The notes: a model not told the origin generated them from the letters alone. Shown: positions 17,893 through 27,200, counted from the first letter of the stretch. The stretch: DNA of 64,000 nucleotides from Oribacterium sp. (GCA_017940955.1 JAGAXP010000258.1:1-64000); one strand, 5' to 3'. Made by a program: numbers and translations.

Positions 17893-18915
17893 ATGAAATT
17901 TTATTTTGCACCTATGGAAGGCATTACAGGATACCCTTTTCGTAATGCCTTCCAACAGTGTTTTCCGGGGATAGATCGTTTTTACACGCCATTTCTCTCG
18001 GCAAACGATACATTTTCCTTTACAACAAGAGAGAAGAGAGATACTGACCCTGCACTCAACGAGGTACCCGACCTGGTCCCCCAGATCATCACAAACAACG
18101 CCGAAATGTTCGTGTGGGCCATAGAAAGAATGACCGAACTGGGATATAAGGAAGTGAACCTGAACCTTGGCTGCCCCTCGGGTACAGTTGTGGCAAAGGG
18201 CAAGGGTTCAGGAATGCTGCGTTACCCTGACAGGCTTGACGCTTTTCTGGAAGAGACCTTTGAACTCCTGGATAAAAAACATATATCCTATGATTCTTCG
18301 GTTAATGCTTCCACTTCAAGCGAAAAGCAGGTCTCTGTTTCCGTAAAGACCAGGCTTGGCATACATGACCCTTCGGAATCCGACCGGCTCATGGCTATTT
18401 ACAACAGATATCCGTTAAGTGATGTTATAGTTCACAGCCGTGTACAAAAGGAGTTCTATAAAGGCGAGATACACTATGATCACTTCAGAAAATTCATTGA
18501 AGGTTCAAAGCATCACCTTGTATATAACGGAGACATCGTTACAAAAAAAGACTTTGAAAAAGTAAAAGCACTGTTTCCCGAGATAGATACCGTAATGATA
18601 GGCAGAGGTTTACTCATAAATCCTTCACTGATAAGGGAGCTTAACGGTGGAGACCCCTGCACCCTTGAGGAAATAAAAGCCTTCCACGAAGCATTGATAG
18701 AATCCTATATACCCGAAATGGGCAGCGACGCAAATCTTTTATACAAAGTAAAAGAGTACTGGAGCTGGCTTGGCAGATCCTTTACGGGTTCAGAAAGATA
18801 CATGAAGGATATAAGAAAAGCAAAAAACCTGCCGGAATATAAAGCCGCCGTGCGAAACCTCATGGCAAACTGTAAACTTGAACACAGCCGGAATTTTTCA
18901 GTATGTCAGACATAA
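17893..18915 (+). CDS. tRNA-dihydrouridine synthase family protein
   Basis: 340 residues. FMN-dependent TIM-barrel enzyme reducing uridine to dihydrouridine in tRNA. It has FAPMEGITGYPFR at the N-terminus, NLGCPSGTVVAKGKGSGML with the catalytic cysteine, KTRLGI, and GRGLLINPSLI late in the barrel. The subtype (DusA/B/C-like) is not clear. The ATG lies 15 bases after the previous stop and no strong SD is seen. The last codons and the stop overlap a segment similar to the ftsY leader (18901-18940). Confidence 0.9.
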   Translation: MKFYFAPMEGITGYPFRNAFQQCFPGIDRFYTPFLSANDTFSFTTREKRDTDPALNEVPDLVPQIITNNAEMFVWAIERMTELGYKEVNLNLGCPSGTVVAKGKGSGMLRYPDRLDAFLEETFELLDKKHISYDSSVNASTSSEKQVSVSVKTRLGIHDPSESDRLMAIYNRYPLSDVIVHSRVQKEFYKGEIHYDHFRKFIEGSKHHLVYNGDIVTKKDFEKVKALFPEIDTVMIGRGLLINPSLIRELNGGDPCTLEEIKAFHEALIESYIPEMGSDANLLYKVKEYWSWLGRSFTGSERYMKDIRKAKNLPEYKAAVRNLMANCKLEHSRNFSVCQT

Positions 18916-19015
18916 GCGGCGTAAGCAGCATGTTTACATCCCTGAATAGATTTTCATCTGCATTTAAATTCAAGCAACAAGATCGGCACTTACAGAGGAG
19001 GGAGTTTAAATCCTT

Positions 19016-20038
19016 ATGATACTGGAATATCCTGAATATTATGAACGTTTCCGTTGTATAGGCGGTGACTGTCCGGATACCTGCTGCGCAGGCTGGGAGG
19101 TGGATGTAGACAGGGAGTCTTCACAATACTATAAAAGCATTGACGGTGAATTTGGGAAAAGACTCAAAGAGCATATTTGCGAAGATGGTGAGGAATGCTA
19201 TTTCCCGCTCACAAAGGATAATCGGTGTCCCTTTTTAAATAAAGAGAATCTATGCGATATATACATTAACCTGGGGGAAGAAAGTCTTTGTCAGACCTGT
19301 ACCGAATATCCAAGATATTTTATGGACATCGGTAATTATGAACAGACCGACATGAGCCTGAGCTGTATGGAACTTGGAAGAATATTCTACACAGAAACCC
19401 CTGTAATAGAATATGTCCGGTCCGAGAATCCGGTGGAAGGAGAGACTCTGGCCGAAGAGGACCGGGATACTCTGGTTGAGATCCTGTCACTTAGAAACAA
19501 ATGTATTTCGCTTTTGCAGGATACCGTCCACTCCTTTAACGATAAGTTCCGGGATGTAAGGGCTTTGGTTTCCTGTGCCGAAGGCGAAGATCCAGTGGAA
19601 AAGGATGAATCCCGGGGTTTCCTTAAGGAAAGCTGCAAAGATCTCATCCTTCTTTATGAATCTCTGGATTCCATTAACGAAGAATGGTCTGAAAAGCTTT
19701 CTTACTATAAGGAATTATCCGAAAGTCCATCAGAGCTTGACAGGATACCTGAATTCACCTCTCTATATTCCGAAAAGCTTGATGAATGGTTACCCAAAAC
19801 CGGAGTATATTTTGTTTTCAGATATTTTATCGATACAATGACTGACGGAGACATAGAATATGAATTATGTTTCATTCATCGAAGTCTTAAGCTTATATTT
19901 TTCATGCTTTTTGCTGAATGGGTAAATAAAGGAAATATCGATGTGTCAGATATGATTTATGTGGCCCATCTTTATTCAAAGGAAGTAGAGCATGACGACG
20001 GAAACGTGGACAGGATAAAGAAGGCCGGTATCTTTTGA
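19016..20038 (+). CDS. FliB-like lysine N-methylase / YkgJ-type cysteine cluster protein
   Basis: 340 residues. The N-terminal half has a cysteine-rich cluster (GGDCPDTCCAGWEV, RCPFLNKENLCDIY, SLCQTCTEYPRYF, SLSCMELGR), typical of the flagellin lysine-N-methylase FliB family and the related YkgJ domain, which likely binds metal or an Fe-S centre. The C-terminal half is helical and poorly conserved. No flagellar gene is visible in the window, so the methylated target is unknown. GAGGAGGGAG lies about 11 bases before the ATG. Confidence 0.75.
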   Translation: MILEYPEYYERFRCIGGDCPDTCCAGWEVDVDRESSQYYKSIDGEFGKRLKEHICEDGEECYFPLTKDNRCPFLNKENLCDIYINLGEESLCQTCTEYPRYFMDIGNYEQTDMSLSCMELGRIFYTETPVIEYVRSENPVEGETLAEEDRDTLVEILSLRNKCISLLQDTVHSFNDKFRDVRALVSCAEGEDPVEKDESRGFLKESCKDLILLYESLDSINEEWSEKLSYYKELSESPSELDRIPEFTSLYSEKLDEWLPKTGVYFVFRYFIDTMTDGDIEYELCFIHRSLKLIFFMLFAEWVNKGNIDVSDMIYVAHLYSKEVEHDDGNVDRIKKAGIF

Positions 20039-20157
20039 AACGATCCGGGCAGATAAAGCTTTTATCAGAAATATCATCTATACTTCCCGAGGTTCCGGTG
20101 AAGCCATAATTCTTTTTAACCAATCCCGGTCACAAGATCGGAAAACGAGGATAGAAT

Positions 20158-20778
20158 ATGATCAAAAAATTCAGAAAAACTATATATACCGGTTTGGTAC
20201 TTTTATCTCTTATCACTATCTGTTCCTGCGGGAAACGCAAGGAGCCTTATGAATCTGTGTCTTCTGAAGATCTGACCCAGGAAATCATCTCCGGAATAGC
20301 CGAGGGTTTCAAAAACGGTGAGATCAATGTTACCGAAAGAGAAAAGAGGATTTTATCCAACCTTGTAAATTACGTGGTTGATAATCCCGAGACCTCCATC
20401 CAGATTCTTTCCGACGCGGCAAAACAGGCAGGCTTCGAGGGTGAATTCCCTGAGGATATTTCAGGTGTGGAGCCCTATTACAAGGCCATTGCAGGCACCC
20501 TTCTCGAAGCGGATTACATTACCACCGACGGTAATGATATCATTATCAGAAAGGGTACTGACAGCAAAACCTTGTCCGACCTTCTTTCAGAAGCGACTTC
20601 CGAAACTGATACTACCAGTACAACAAAAACCATCGATGGTAAGAAAGTAAACCTCAGCCTTAAAGATGACGTAATATATGATGCGCTTTGGAAAGAGGCC
20701 GGAAATGCTTATTCCATTTATTCCAAAAGCGGAATCGATGAAAAGACCCTTAAAGAACTCATCAAACAGGTAAAATGA
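20158..20778 (+). CDS. Putative lipoprotein
   Basis: 206 residues. An N-terminal signal with a lipobox-like ICSC at residues 21-24 predicts lipid attachment at Cys24. The rest is acidic and helical, with a Thr/Ser-rich turn near 145-160; no known domain is recognised. ACGAGGAT lies about 5 bases before the ATG. It overlaps the MATE gene by ATGA, so the two are co-translated and may act together at the membrane, but this is inference. Confidence 0.7.
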   Translation: MIKKFRKTIYTGLVLLSLITICSCGKRKEPYESVSSEDLTQEIISGIAEGFKNGEINVTEREKRILSNLVNYVVDNPETSIQILSDAAKQAGFEGEFPEDISGVEPYYKAIAGTLLEADYITTDGNDIIIRKGTDSKTLSDLLSEATSETDTTSTTKTIDGKKVNLSLKDDVIYDALWKEAGNAYSIYSKSGIDEKTLKELIKQVK

Positions 20779-22151
20779 AATCCAACGATAAAACCATTTC
20801 CAGCAACGATAGTCTTTCATATAATGCCATTACTCAGGGTGTGATATGGAAGACTCTCATTCTTTATGTGCTGCCTCTTATCATGGGCACATTTTTTCAG
20901 CAGCTCTACAACACGGTGGATGCCGTTGTGGTAGGAAGATTTGTAGGTAAGGAAGCCTTATCCGCAGTAGGCGGAAGCTCTGCCATGCTGGTGAATGTTT
21001 TCGTGGGATTCTTTGTTGGCGTAACATCAGGGGCAGGTGTGGTAACCGCCCAGTATTATGGCGCAAATAAGGAGAACTCAGTCAGAAAAGCTGTTCACAC
21101 TGCCATGCTGCTTTCCATAATCAGCGGAGCACTTCTCACACTGATAGGCTACTTCATGATGCCTGTTTTCAGTGTATGGATGAAGACCCCTCCTGAAGTT
21201 CTGGATCTCACCATCACATATCTTCGCGTATATTCCCTGGGAATGATACCAAACCTCATCTATAACATGGGCGCCGGTATTCTGAGAGCAGTGGGAGATT
21301 CCAAACGGCCTCTAATATTCCTTGTTGTATCCTGCATTTCCAATATAATACTTGACTATTTCTTTGTTCTTAAGATGGGACTCGGAGTTATGGGAGTCGC
21401 GTTTGCCACGATTCTTTGCCAGCTCATCAGTGCCGTGATGGTTCTATACACATTAAGCAAATCGAGTAGCAGCTACCGCCTGACCAGAGGAGAACTGACA
21501 CTCCACAAAAAGCAGCTTCTTCGTATCATTGCCATAGGACTGCCGGCGGGAATCCAGTCCCTCATGTATTCCCTGTCCAATGTCTTTATCCAGACAGCCA
21601 TAAACGAATTCGGGACCGATGCAGTGGCGGCATGGGCTGCCTACTCCAAGATAGACTCGGTATTCTGGATGATCTCAAGTTCCTTCGGCATAGGAGTAAC
21701 AACCTTCGTAGGGCAGAATTACGGAGCCGGACTGTATAAAAGAGTACGGCAATGCATAAGACAAAGTGCTGTCATCATGGCTCTCATTACCGTTTTCATG
21801 ACCTTTATTCTCTACAAATGGGGATTCCTTGCTTTCAACCTTTTTGCCACAGACGAAAGTGTCATAAATACCGGAACCGCTATGATACGGTATCTATCGC
21901 CCTTCTACATTACTTATACGACCATCGAGCTGTTATCCGGTTCTCTCAGGGGGATGGGCAACAGCCTGAAACCAATGATCATTTCAGTATTTGGAATCTG
22001 TATACTGAGAGTTTTATGGATATTCCTGGCCGTACCCGTATGGCACAGGATAGAAACCATTGAATTCAGTTATCCTCTGACCTGGGTGACAACATCGATC
22101 CTGTATCTGCTTTATTATTTCAGATTCGTAAGTAAACGAAAGATACGTTGA
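20775..22151 (+). CDS. MATE-family efflux transporter
   Basis: 458 residues with about 12 hydrophobic segments in two similar halves. The early motif GTFFQQLYNTVDAVVVGRFVG, the ASAVGG-like KEALSAVGGSSAM and the equivalent in the second half (FGTDAVAAWAAYSKIDS) are characteristic. MATE proteins export cationic compounds using Na+ or H+ gradients; the substrate is unknown. It is translationally coupled (ATGA) to the preceding lipoprotein gene. Confidence 0.9.
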   Translation: MKSNDKTISSNDSLSYNAITQGVIWKTLILYVLPLIMGTFFQQLYNTVDAVVVGRFVGKEALSAVGGSSAMLVNVFVGFFVGVTSGAGVVTAQYYGANKENSVRKAVHTAMLLSIISGALLTLIGYFMMPVFSVWMKTPPEVLDLTITYLRVYSLGMIPNLIYNMGAGILRAVGDSKRPLIFLVVSCISNIILDYFFVLKMGLGVMGVAFATILCQLISAVMVLYTLSKSSSSYRLTRGELTLHKKQLLRIIAIGLPAGIQSLMYSLSNVFIQTAINEFGTDAVAAWAAYSKIDSVFWMISSSFGIGVTTFVGQNYGAGLYKRVRQCIRQSAVIMALITVFMTFILYKWGFLAFNLFATDESVINTGTAMIRYLSPFYITYTTIELLSGSLRGMGNSLKPMIISVFGICILRVLWIFLAVPVWHRIETIEFSYPLTWVTTSILYLLYYFRFVSKRKIR

Positions 22152-22220
22152 CATCTTATTTAAGTAAATTTATACTTTCTTAGGTTATTTTTCGTTCAAT
22201 TATTTTCAGGGAGCACAAAT

Positions 22221-23705
22221 ATGTTTAAAAAAGGTTTTGACAATGACAAGTATATAAAGATGCAGTCCGAGCATATCAGAGAGCGTATTTCCAAATTCGG
22301 AGGTAAGCTGTATCTCGAGTTCGGGGGTAAGCTGTTTGATGATTATCACGCCTCCAGAGTCCTTCCCGGATTCCAGCCTGACAGTAAGATCCGTATGCTT
22401 ACCCAGTTAAAGGAAGACGTTGAAATAGTTGTTGTTATCAATGCCGGAGACATTGAAAAAAATAAGGTGAGAGGCGACCTCGGCATAACCTATGACATGG
22501 ATGTACTTCGTCTTATCGATGCCTTCAGAAGCTACGGTCTTTTCGTGGGTTCTGTAGTACTCACCAGATTTGACGGTCAGGAAAGTGCCGTTGCCTACCA
22601 GAAGAAGCTCGAAAGCCTTGGTGTCAAGGTATACAGACATTATCCTATACAGGGGTATCCCGGAAACCTTCCGCTTATCATTTCCGATGACGGTTTCGGA
22701 AAGAATGAGTACATTCACACAACCCACTCCCTGGTTGTAGTTACAGCTCCCGGTCCCGGTTCAGGAAAGATGGCAGTTTGTCTTTCACAGCTTTATCAGG
22801 AGAACAAGCACGGTGTCAAGGCAGGCTATGCCAAGTTCGAGACCTTCCCGATCTGGAACATTCCGCTTAAGCATCCTGTAAACCTTGCTTATGAGGCAGC
22901 AACTGCGGATCTGAATGATGTCAACATGATCGATCCTTACCATCTTGAGGCCTACGGCAAGACCACGGTAAACTATAACCGTGACGTCGAGGTTTTTCCT
23001 GTTCTTAATGCCATGTTCCAGCGCATTTACGGCGAATCTCCTTACAAGTCCCCGACAGACATGGGTGTAAATATGGCAGGCTATGGCATCGTTGATGATG
23101 AAAACTGCAGCTATGCATCACGTCAGGAGATCATCCGTCGTTACTACACTGCATTATGTGACCTCCGTAAGGGTGACGGTACACAGCAGGTAGTCGACAA
23201 GCTTCAGCTTCTCATGGAGCAGGCCAATGTTTCCAGCGATGACAGACCTGCCGTTGCCGCAGCAAAACAGAAGGCGGAGCTGACAGGAGAGCCCGCAGCG
23301 GCCATCGAGCTCTCAGACGGAACCATCGTAACCGGAAAGACATCAACCTTACTTGGTGCCTGCTCAGCCATGCTTCTGAATGCACTTAAGGTAATGGGCG
23401 GTATCGATGACTCTGTAAACCTTATTTCAAGAGAGATCATCGAGCCTATCCAGCATTTAAAAACCGAGCATTTGGGTAACCGTAACCCGAGACTCCATAC
23501 CGATGAGATCCTCATTGCGCTTACCATCTGTGCAACCACAGACAATAATGCGGAGATTGCCATGCAGCAGCTGGAAAAGCTTAAAGGCTGCGAAGTACAC
23601 AGCTCGGTTATCCTTTCCGAAGTAGATGCCCGTACCTTCAAGAAGCTTGGTATCAATGTTACCTGCGAACCGCAGTACCAGACTTCAAAGCTGTTCCATA
23701 ACTGA
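22221..23705 (+). CDS. DUF1846 domain-containing protein
   Basis: 494 residues, matching the full length of the DUF1846 family. Recognisable blocks include EFGGKLFDDYHASRVLPGF, VVVINAGDIEKNKVRGDLGITYD, APGPGSGKMAVCLSQLY (a P-loop-like stretch near residues 177-193) and VNMAGYGIVDDENC. The biochemical function is not established. CAGGGAG is 7 bases before the ATG. Codon use is moderately biased, suggesting steady expression. It stands alone, with a terminator behind it. Confidence 0.88.
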   Translation: MFKKGFDNDKYIKMQSEHIRERISKFGGKLYLEFGGKLFDDYHASRVLPGFQPDSKIRMLTQLKEDVEIVVVINAGDIEKNKVRGDLGITYDMDVLRLIDAFRSYGLFVGSVVLTRFDGQESAVAYQKKLESLGVKVYRHYPIQGYPGNLPLIISDDGFGKNEYIHTTHSLVVVTAPGPGSGKMAVCLSQLYQENKHGVKAGYAKFETFPIWNIPLKHPVNLAYEAATADLNDVNMIDPYHLEAYGKTTVNYNRDVEVFPVLNAMFQRIYGESPYKSPTDMGVNMAGYGIVDDENCSYASRQEIIRRYYTALCDLRKGDGTQQVVDKLQLLMEQANVSSDDRPAVAAAKQKAELTGEPAAAIELSDGTIVTGKTSTLLGACSAMLLNALKVMGGIDDSVNLISREIIEPIQHLKTEHLGNRNPRLHTDEILIALTICATTDNNAEIAMQQLEKLKGCEVHSSVILSEVDARTFKKLGINVTCEPQYQTSKLFHN

Positions 23706-23770
23706 TGATGCAAGGACGCATTTTCCAACAAGCCACAAAGATATCGTTTTATATTTAAATCTGATTCCAA

Positions 23771-23812
23771 CCGAAGCTTTGCCGGACTTTATGGCGAAGC
23801 TTCGGCTTTTTT
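23771..23812 (+). terminator. Terminator of the DUF1846 gene
   Basis: CCGAAGCTT (23771-23779) pairs with AAGCTTCGG (23797-23805), GCC/GGC extends it inward, and CTTTTTTAT follows. Confidence 0.88.
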
Positions 23813-23852
23813 ATATAAAAAATAATTCCCCGCTTTTATAATTGGAATTCAT

Positions 23853-23909
23853 AACAGTTCAATCGGTGGACCATGGGGAAGGAGTTAGTGATCCACCGGC
23901 TGAAGTGTT
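23853..23909. repeat. Hairpin repeat, GAACTGT family copy 1
   Basis: The arm at 23853-23873 (AACAGTTCAATCGGTGGACCA) pairs with 23889-23909 with a few mismatches. The outer end ACAGTTCA..CGGTGGA recurs at 50221 and, inverted, at the end of the 48789 hairpin. No T-run, no coding. Confidence 0.6.
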
Positions 23910-23951
23910 ACCGGACTTCTGATACCGGCAGCGGAGTTGCTTGTTGTTCTG

Positions 23952-23980
23952 TTGCCCCTTACTTTGTAATATGCTAGAAT
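23952..23980 (+). promoter_or_regulatory. Promoter of pyrH operon
   Basis: TTGCCC (23952-23957), a 17-base spacer and TAGAAT (23975-23980). Confidence 0.7.
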
Positions 23981-23992
23981 AAACCTTAATGC

Positions 23993-24083
23993 AGACGCTT
24001 TTTAGCTGTCTCATTTCAGTCTAAAATAACTTATACAGTTATGAAGGCATCGTCTTCATAACCATATGCCTGAGAATCGGCAG
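23993..24083 (+). promoter_or_regulatory. Structured 5' leader of pyrH
   Basis: About 110 bases separate the predicted start of transcription from the pyrH ATG. AGAC/GTCT forms a small hairpin (about 23993-24011). GTTATGAAG (24038-24046) pairs perfectly with CTTCATAAC (24054-24062), and TGCC/GGCA forms a third hairpin (about 24067-24082). No T-run follows. I do not recognise a PyrR-type motif. Confidence 0.45.
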
Positions 24084-24099
24084 AATGGAGATTATTTTT

Positions 24100-24804
24100 A
24101 TGTCAGATAAACGCAGAGTTATGCTGAAGCTTTCCGGCGAAGCACTTGCCGGTGAAAAACATTTCGGTTTTGATGATGATACCATCAGGGAAGTTGCCAG
24201 AGAAGTTAAGTCAGCAGTAGACGAAGGTGTACAGATCGCCATAGTTATCGGCGGCGGAAATTTCTGGAGAGGCCGTCAGTCCGAGGCTGTGGATCGTTAT
24301 AAAGCAGATCAGGTAGGAATACTTGCCACAGTCATGAACTGTATCTACGTATCCGAAATATTCCGTACACAGGGTATGAAAACCATGGTCATGTCCTCTA
24401 TACAGATCGGAGATATGGCAGACCTTTTCAATAAGGATAGGGCTCTTAATGCCATGGCAGACGGAACAGTTGTGTTCTTAGCAGGAGGAACCGGTCATCC
24501 TTACTTCTCAACAGATACCGGCGTAGTGCTCCGTGCAGTTGAGCTTGAATGTGACGAGATACTTCTTGCCAAGGCCATCGACGGTGTCTATGACTCAGAT
24601 CCAAAGATAAACCCTGACGCAAAGAAGTTTGATGAGCTTTCCATACAGGAAGTGGTAGACAAGCGTTTAGGTGTTATAGACCTGGCTGCATCAGTTATCT
24701 GCATGGAAAACCATATGCCGCTGGCTATCTTTTCTCTTAACGAGGAAAATGGTATCGCCAATGCTCTTAAGGGTCAGATAAACGGCACCAGAGTTACCGC
24801 ATAA
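24100..24804 (+). CDS. pyrH: UMP kinase
   Basis: 234 residues, hexameric bacterial UMP kinase of the amino-acid kinase fold, phosphorylating UMP to UDP. LKLSGEALAG begins the fold, VIGGGNFWRG is the nucleotide site, and GTGHPYFSTDTG and KAIDGVYDSDPK are typical. Start ATG 24100 has TGGAG 9 bases upstream; ATG 24085 would add five residues within the leader. It opens a long same-strand run pyrH-frr-uppS-cdsA-dxr-rseP-ispG-polC. Confidence 0.97.
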   Translation: MSDKRRVMLKLSGEALAGEKHFGFDDDTIREVAREVKSAVDEGVQIAIVIGGGNFWRGRQSEAVDRYKADQVGILATVMNCIYVSEIFRTQGMKTMVMSSIQIGDMADLFNKDRALNAMADGTVVFLAGGTGHPYFSTDTGVVLRAVELECDEILLAKAIDGVYDSDPKINPDAKKFDELSIQEVVDKRLGVIDLAASVICMENHMPLAIFSLNEENGIANALKGQINGTRVTA

Positions 24805-24852
24805 ATTTATACATTATCCCGAAAAATCGGGTTTAAACAGGAGGATTTAATT

Positions 24853-25407
24853 ATGGATGATCAATTTACCATTTATATCGAGAAGATGCACAAAACACAT
24901 GATAACCTCATGTCAGAGCTTGCAACTATCCGTGCAGGACGTGCAAACCCTCATGTGCTGGACCGTATCATGGTAGATTACTACGGCACACCTACACCTA
25001 TTCAGCAGGTAGGTAACATTTCCGTTCCCGAGGCTCGTCTTATCCAGATCCAGCCGTGGGACAAGAGCTTACTTAAAGAGATCGAGAAGGCTATAAATAT
25101 GTCTGATCTTGGTATCAACCCGACAAACGACGGAACTGTTGTCCGTCTCGTTTTCCCTGAGCTTACAGAGGAGAGACGTAAGGAACTCACAAAGGATGTT
25201 AAGAAGAAAGGCGAAGAGGCGAAGATCGCCATCAGAAATATCCGTCGTGATGCCATGGATCTTGCAAAGAAGCTTGAGAAGTCATCTGAGATGACAGAGG
25301 ATGACCTTACCCGTGCCACAAAGGACATTCAGGAGCTTACAGACCACATGTGCGAGAAGATCGACAAGTCTGTTGAAGCAAAGAACAAGGAACTCTTAAC
25401 AGTTTAA
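24853..25407 (+). CDS. frr: Ribosome recycling factor
   Basis: 184 residues, exact family length. RRF splits post-termination ribosomes together with EF-G. It shows ELATIRAGRANPHVLDRI, VDYYGTPTPIQQVGNISVPEAR and NDGTVVRLVFPELTEERR. CAGGAGG lies 8 bases before the ATG. pyrH is directly upstream, a near-universal pairing, and uppS starts one base after the stop. Confidence 0.98.
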   Translation: MDDQFTIYIEKMHKTHDNLMSELATIRAGRANPHVLDRIMVDYYGTPTPIQQVGNISVPEARLIQIQPWDKSLLKEIEKAINMSDLGINPTNDGTVVRLVFPELTEERRKELTKDVKKKGEEAKIAIRNIRRDAMDLAKKLEKSSEMTEDDLTRATKDIQELTDHMCEKIDKSVEAKNKELLTV

Positions 25408-25408
25408 T

Positions 25409-26161
25409 ATGGAAAACAATAACGATATCATTAACAACGAAGGCCGCAATATACCTGCCCATATCGCCATCATACTGGACGGAAACGGAAGATGGGCCGA
25501 AAGGCGGGGACTTCCCAGAGCCATGGGGCACAAGCAGGGCTGCGAAACTCTTGAAACCATCGTTCAGGACTGCGCAAGACTGGGAGTAAAGTATCTGACC
25601 GTCTATGGCTTCTCCACTGAAAACTGGAAACGTTCGGAGGAGGAAGTGGGCGCCCTGATGAAGCTTTTCCGCCTGTATATGGTGAAGCTCATAAAGGTTG
25701 CCAACGAGCACAATGTCAAGGCCCGTATGATAGGCGAAAGAAGCCGCTTTGCCCCCGACATCCGGGAAGGCATAGAAAAGCTTGAGCAGGAAACCGCTCA
25801 AAACACCGGAATGACATTTGTCTTTGCGGTAAACTACGGTTCCAGGGATGAAATTGTCCGGGCAGTAAGAAAGTATACCCTTGAGGCTCTGAGAGAAGGT
25901 AAATCCGAAGAGGAGATCGAAGCTCTGACAGAACAGGCCTTTTCCGGTTATCTCGATACAAGCGGGATGCCTGATCCGGATCTCGTCATAAGGACTTCAG
26001 GTGAATTCAGGATTTCAAACTACCTTCTTTGGCAGAGTGCCTATGCGGAATATTATATAACTCCGGTTCTCTGGCCCGACTTCAACAAAGAAGAGTTATT
26101 GAAGGCCATCGATAACTTCAACAGCCGTGAACGTCGTTTTGGCGGCAGATTAAAAAAATAA
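25409..26161 (+). CDS. uppS: Isoprenyl transferase (undecaprenyl diphosphate synthase)
   Basis: 250 residues. Cis-prenyltransferase making the C55 lipid carrier for cell-wall synthesis. The catalytic Asp24 lies in IILDGNGRWA; GFSTENWKRS, NYGSRDEI and DPDLVIRTSGEFRISNYLLWQ are the remaining conserved blocks. The ATG follows the frr stop by one base, so translation is probably coupled. A structured spacer separates it from cdsA. Confidence 0.96.
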   Translation: MENNNDIINNEGRNIPAHIAIILDGNGRWAERRGLPRAMGHKQGCETLETIVQDCARLGVKYLTVYGFSTENWKRSEEEVGALMKLFRLYMVKLIKVANEHNVKARMIGERSRFAPDIREGIEKLEQETAQNTGMTFVFAVNYGSRDEIVRAVRKYTLEALREGKSEEEIEALTEQAFSGYLDTSGMPDPDLVIRTSGEFRISNYLLWQSAYAEYYITPVLWPDFNKEELLKAIDNFNSRERRFGGRLKK

Positions 26162-26170
26162 ATTTTGACT

Positions 26171-26272
26171 CAGGCTTCTTTTACCAATCGGGTTCGGGCA
26201 ATGATATTCCCTTACCTGCCCGCGATGCGTCGACAGTTTATTTCGACGCACCTGCGACAGAAAAGAAGCCTG
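26171..26272 (+). ncRNA. Candidate three-way-junction RNA structure in the uppS-cdsA spacer
   Basis: A perfect 12-bp outer stem (CAGGCTTCTTTT 26171-26182 with AAAAGAAGCCTG 26261-26272) encloses two helices: CGGGCA (26195-26200) with TGCCCG (26217-26222), and TGCGTCGA (26226-26233) with TCGACGCA (26243-26250). TCTTTGTTG follows. It may be an intercistronic regulator, a processing site or a weak terminator; I do not recognise a known class. Confidence 0.5.
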
Positions 26273-26345
26273 TCTTTGTTGTATAAAGTTCTGCCGTTCT
26301 GCATATTGCAGCCTGCGGAACCATATATGATCAATGGGAATACAT

Positions 26346-27200
26346 ATGTCAGCTACAGATAATTTAAAAAAAGATCATAATGAAAAGAAACCCGGTTCCT
26401 TCATCACGAGACTTATAAGCGGTATAATTCTGGTTATTCTCGCGGCAATAATAGTGCCCATGGGAGGTCTGCCCCTGTTTCTTCTGACCTTCCTCATTTC
26501 CATGGTAGGTCTTTTTGAACTGTACAGGGTTTTCGGAATAGAAAAAAAATCACTGGGGCTTGTGGGATACCTCACTACCATAGCCTATTATGTTATTGTC
26601 TGGTTCAATCTGGATAAATACTTTACGCTTATGGTTGTGCTGAGCCTCATGGCCCTCATGTCTTTCTATGTCATTACTTATCCGACCTATAAGATCACAG
26701 CAGTGGCAAAAGCCTTTATGTGCGTCTGCTATGCCGGTATCATGATGAGTTATCTGTATCAGACCCGTGCCATGCCTGACGGAGTGTATCTTGTATGGCT
26801 CATTTTTATTGCCAGCTGGGGTTCCGACACCTTTGCTTATTGCACGGGGATGCTCATAGGAAAGCACAAAATGACTCCCATACTGAGTCCCAAAAAAACC
26901 GTGGAAGGAGCAGTCGGAGGTGTCATAGGAGCTGCGCTCCTTGGTTTTGTTTATGCCACGATCCTTCAGAGCCGTTTCACCTATATCCTTAATCCGGGAG
27001 CAACATGTGCCATTGCCTGCGCGATCGGAGCACTCATCTCCATGGTGGGAGACCTCACCGCTTCCGGCATCAAAAGAGATTATGAGGTAAAGGATTACGG
27101 TACCCTGATCCCCGGTCACGGCGGTATCATGGACAGATTTGACTCACTGATTTTCACTGCACCTGCAGTTTATTTTGCCTTAACATTTTTAAATATCTGA
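26346..27200 (+). CDS. cdsA: Phosphatidate cytidylyltransferase
   Basis: 284 residues, integral membrane protein with about eight hydrophobic segments. It makes CDP-diacylglycerol from phosphatidic acid and CTP. The signature SPKKTVEGAVGG and the C-terminal VKDYGTLIPGHGGIMDRFDS are clear. ATG 26346 has a weak GGGA six bases upstream; ATG 26334 is an alternative adding four residues. It follows uppS and precedes dxr in the usual order. Confidence 0.95.
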   Translation: MSATDNLKKDHNEKKPGSFITRLISGIILVILAAIIVPMGGLPLFLLTFLISMVGLFELYRVFGIEKKSLGLVGYLTTIAYYVIVWFNLDKYFTLMVVLSLMALMSFYVITYPTYKITAVAKAFMCVCYAGIMMSYLYQTRAMPDGVYLVWLIFIASWGSDTFAYCTGMLIGKHKMTPILSPKKTVEGAVGGVIGAALLGFVYATILQSRFTYILNPGATCAIACAIGALISMVGDLTASGIKRDYEVKDYGTLIPGHGGIMDRFDSLIFTAPAVYFALTFLNI

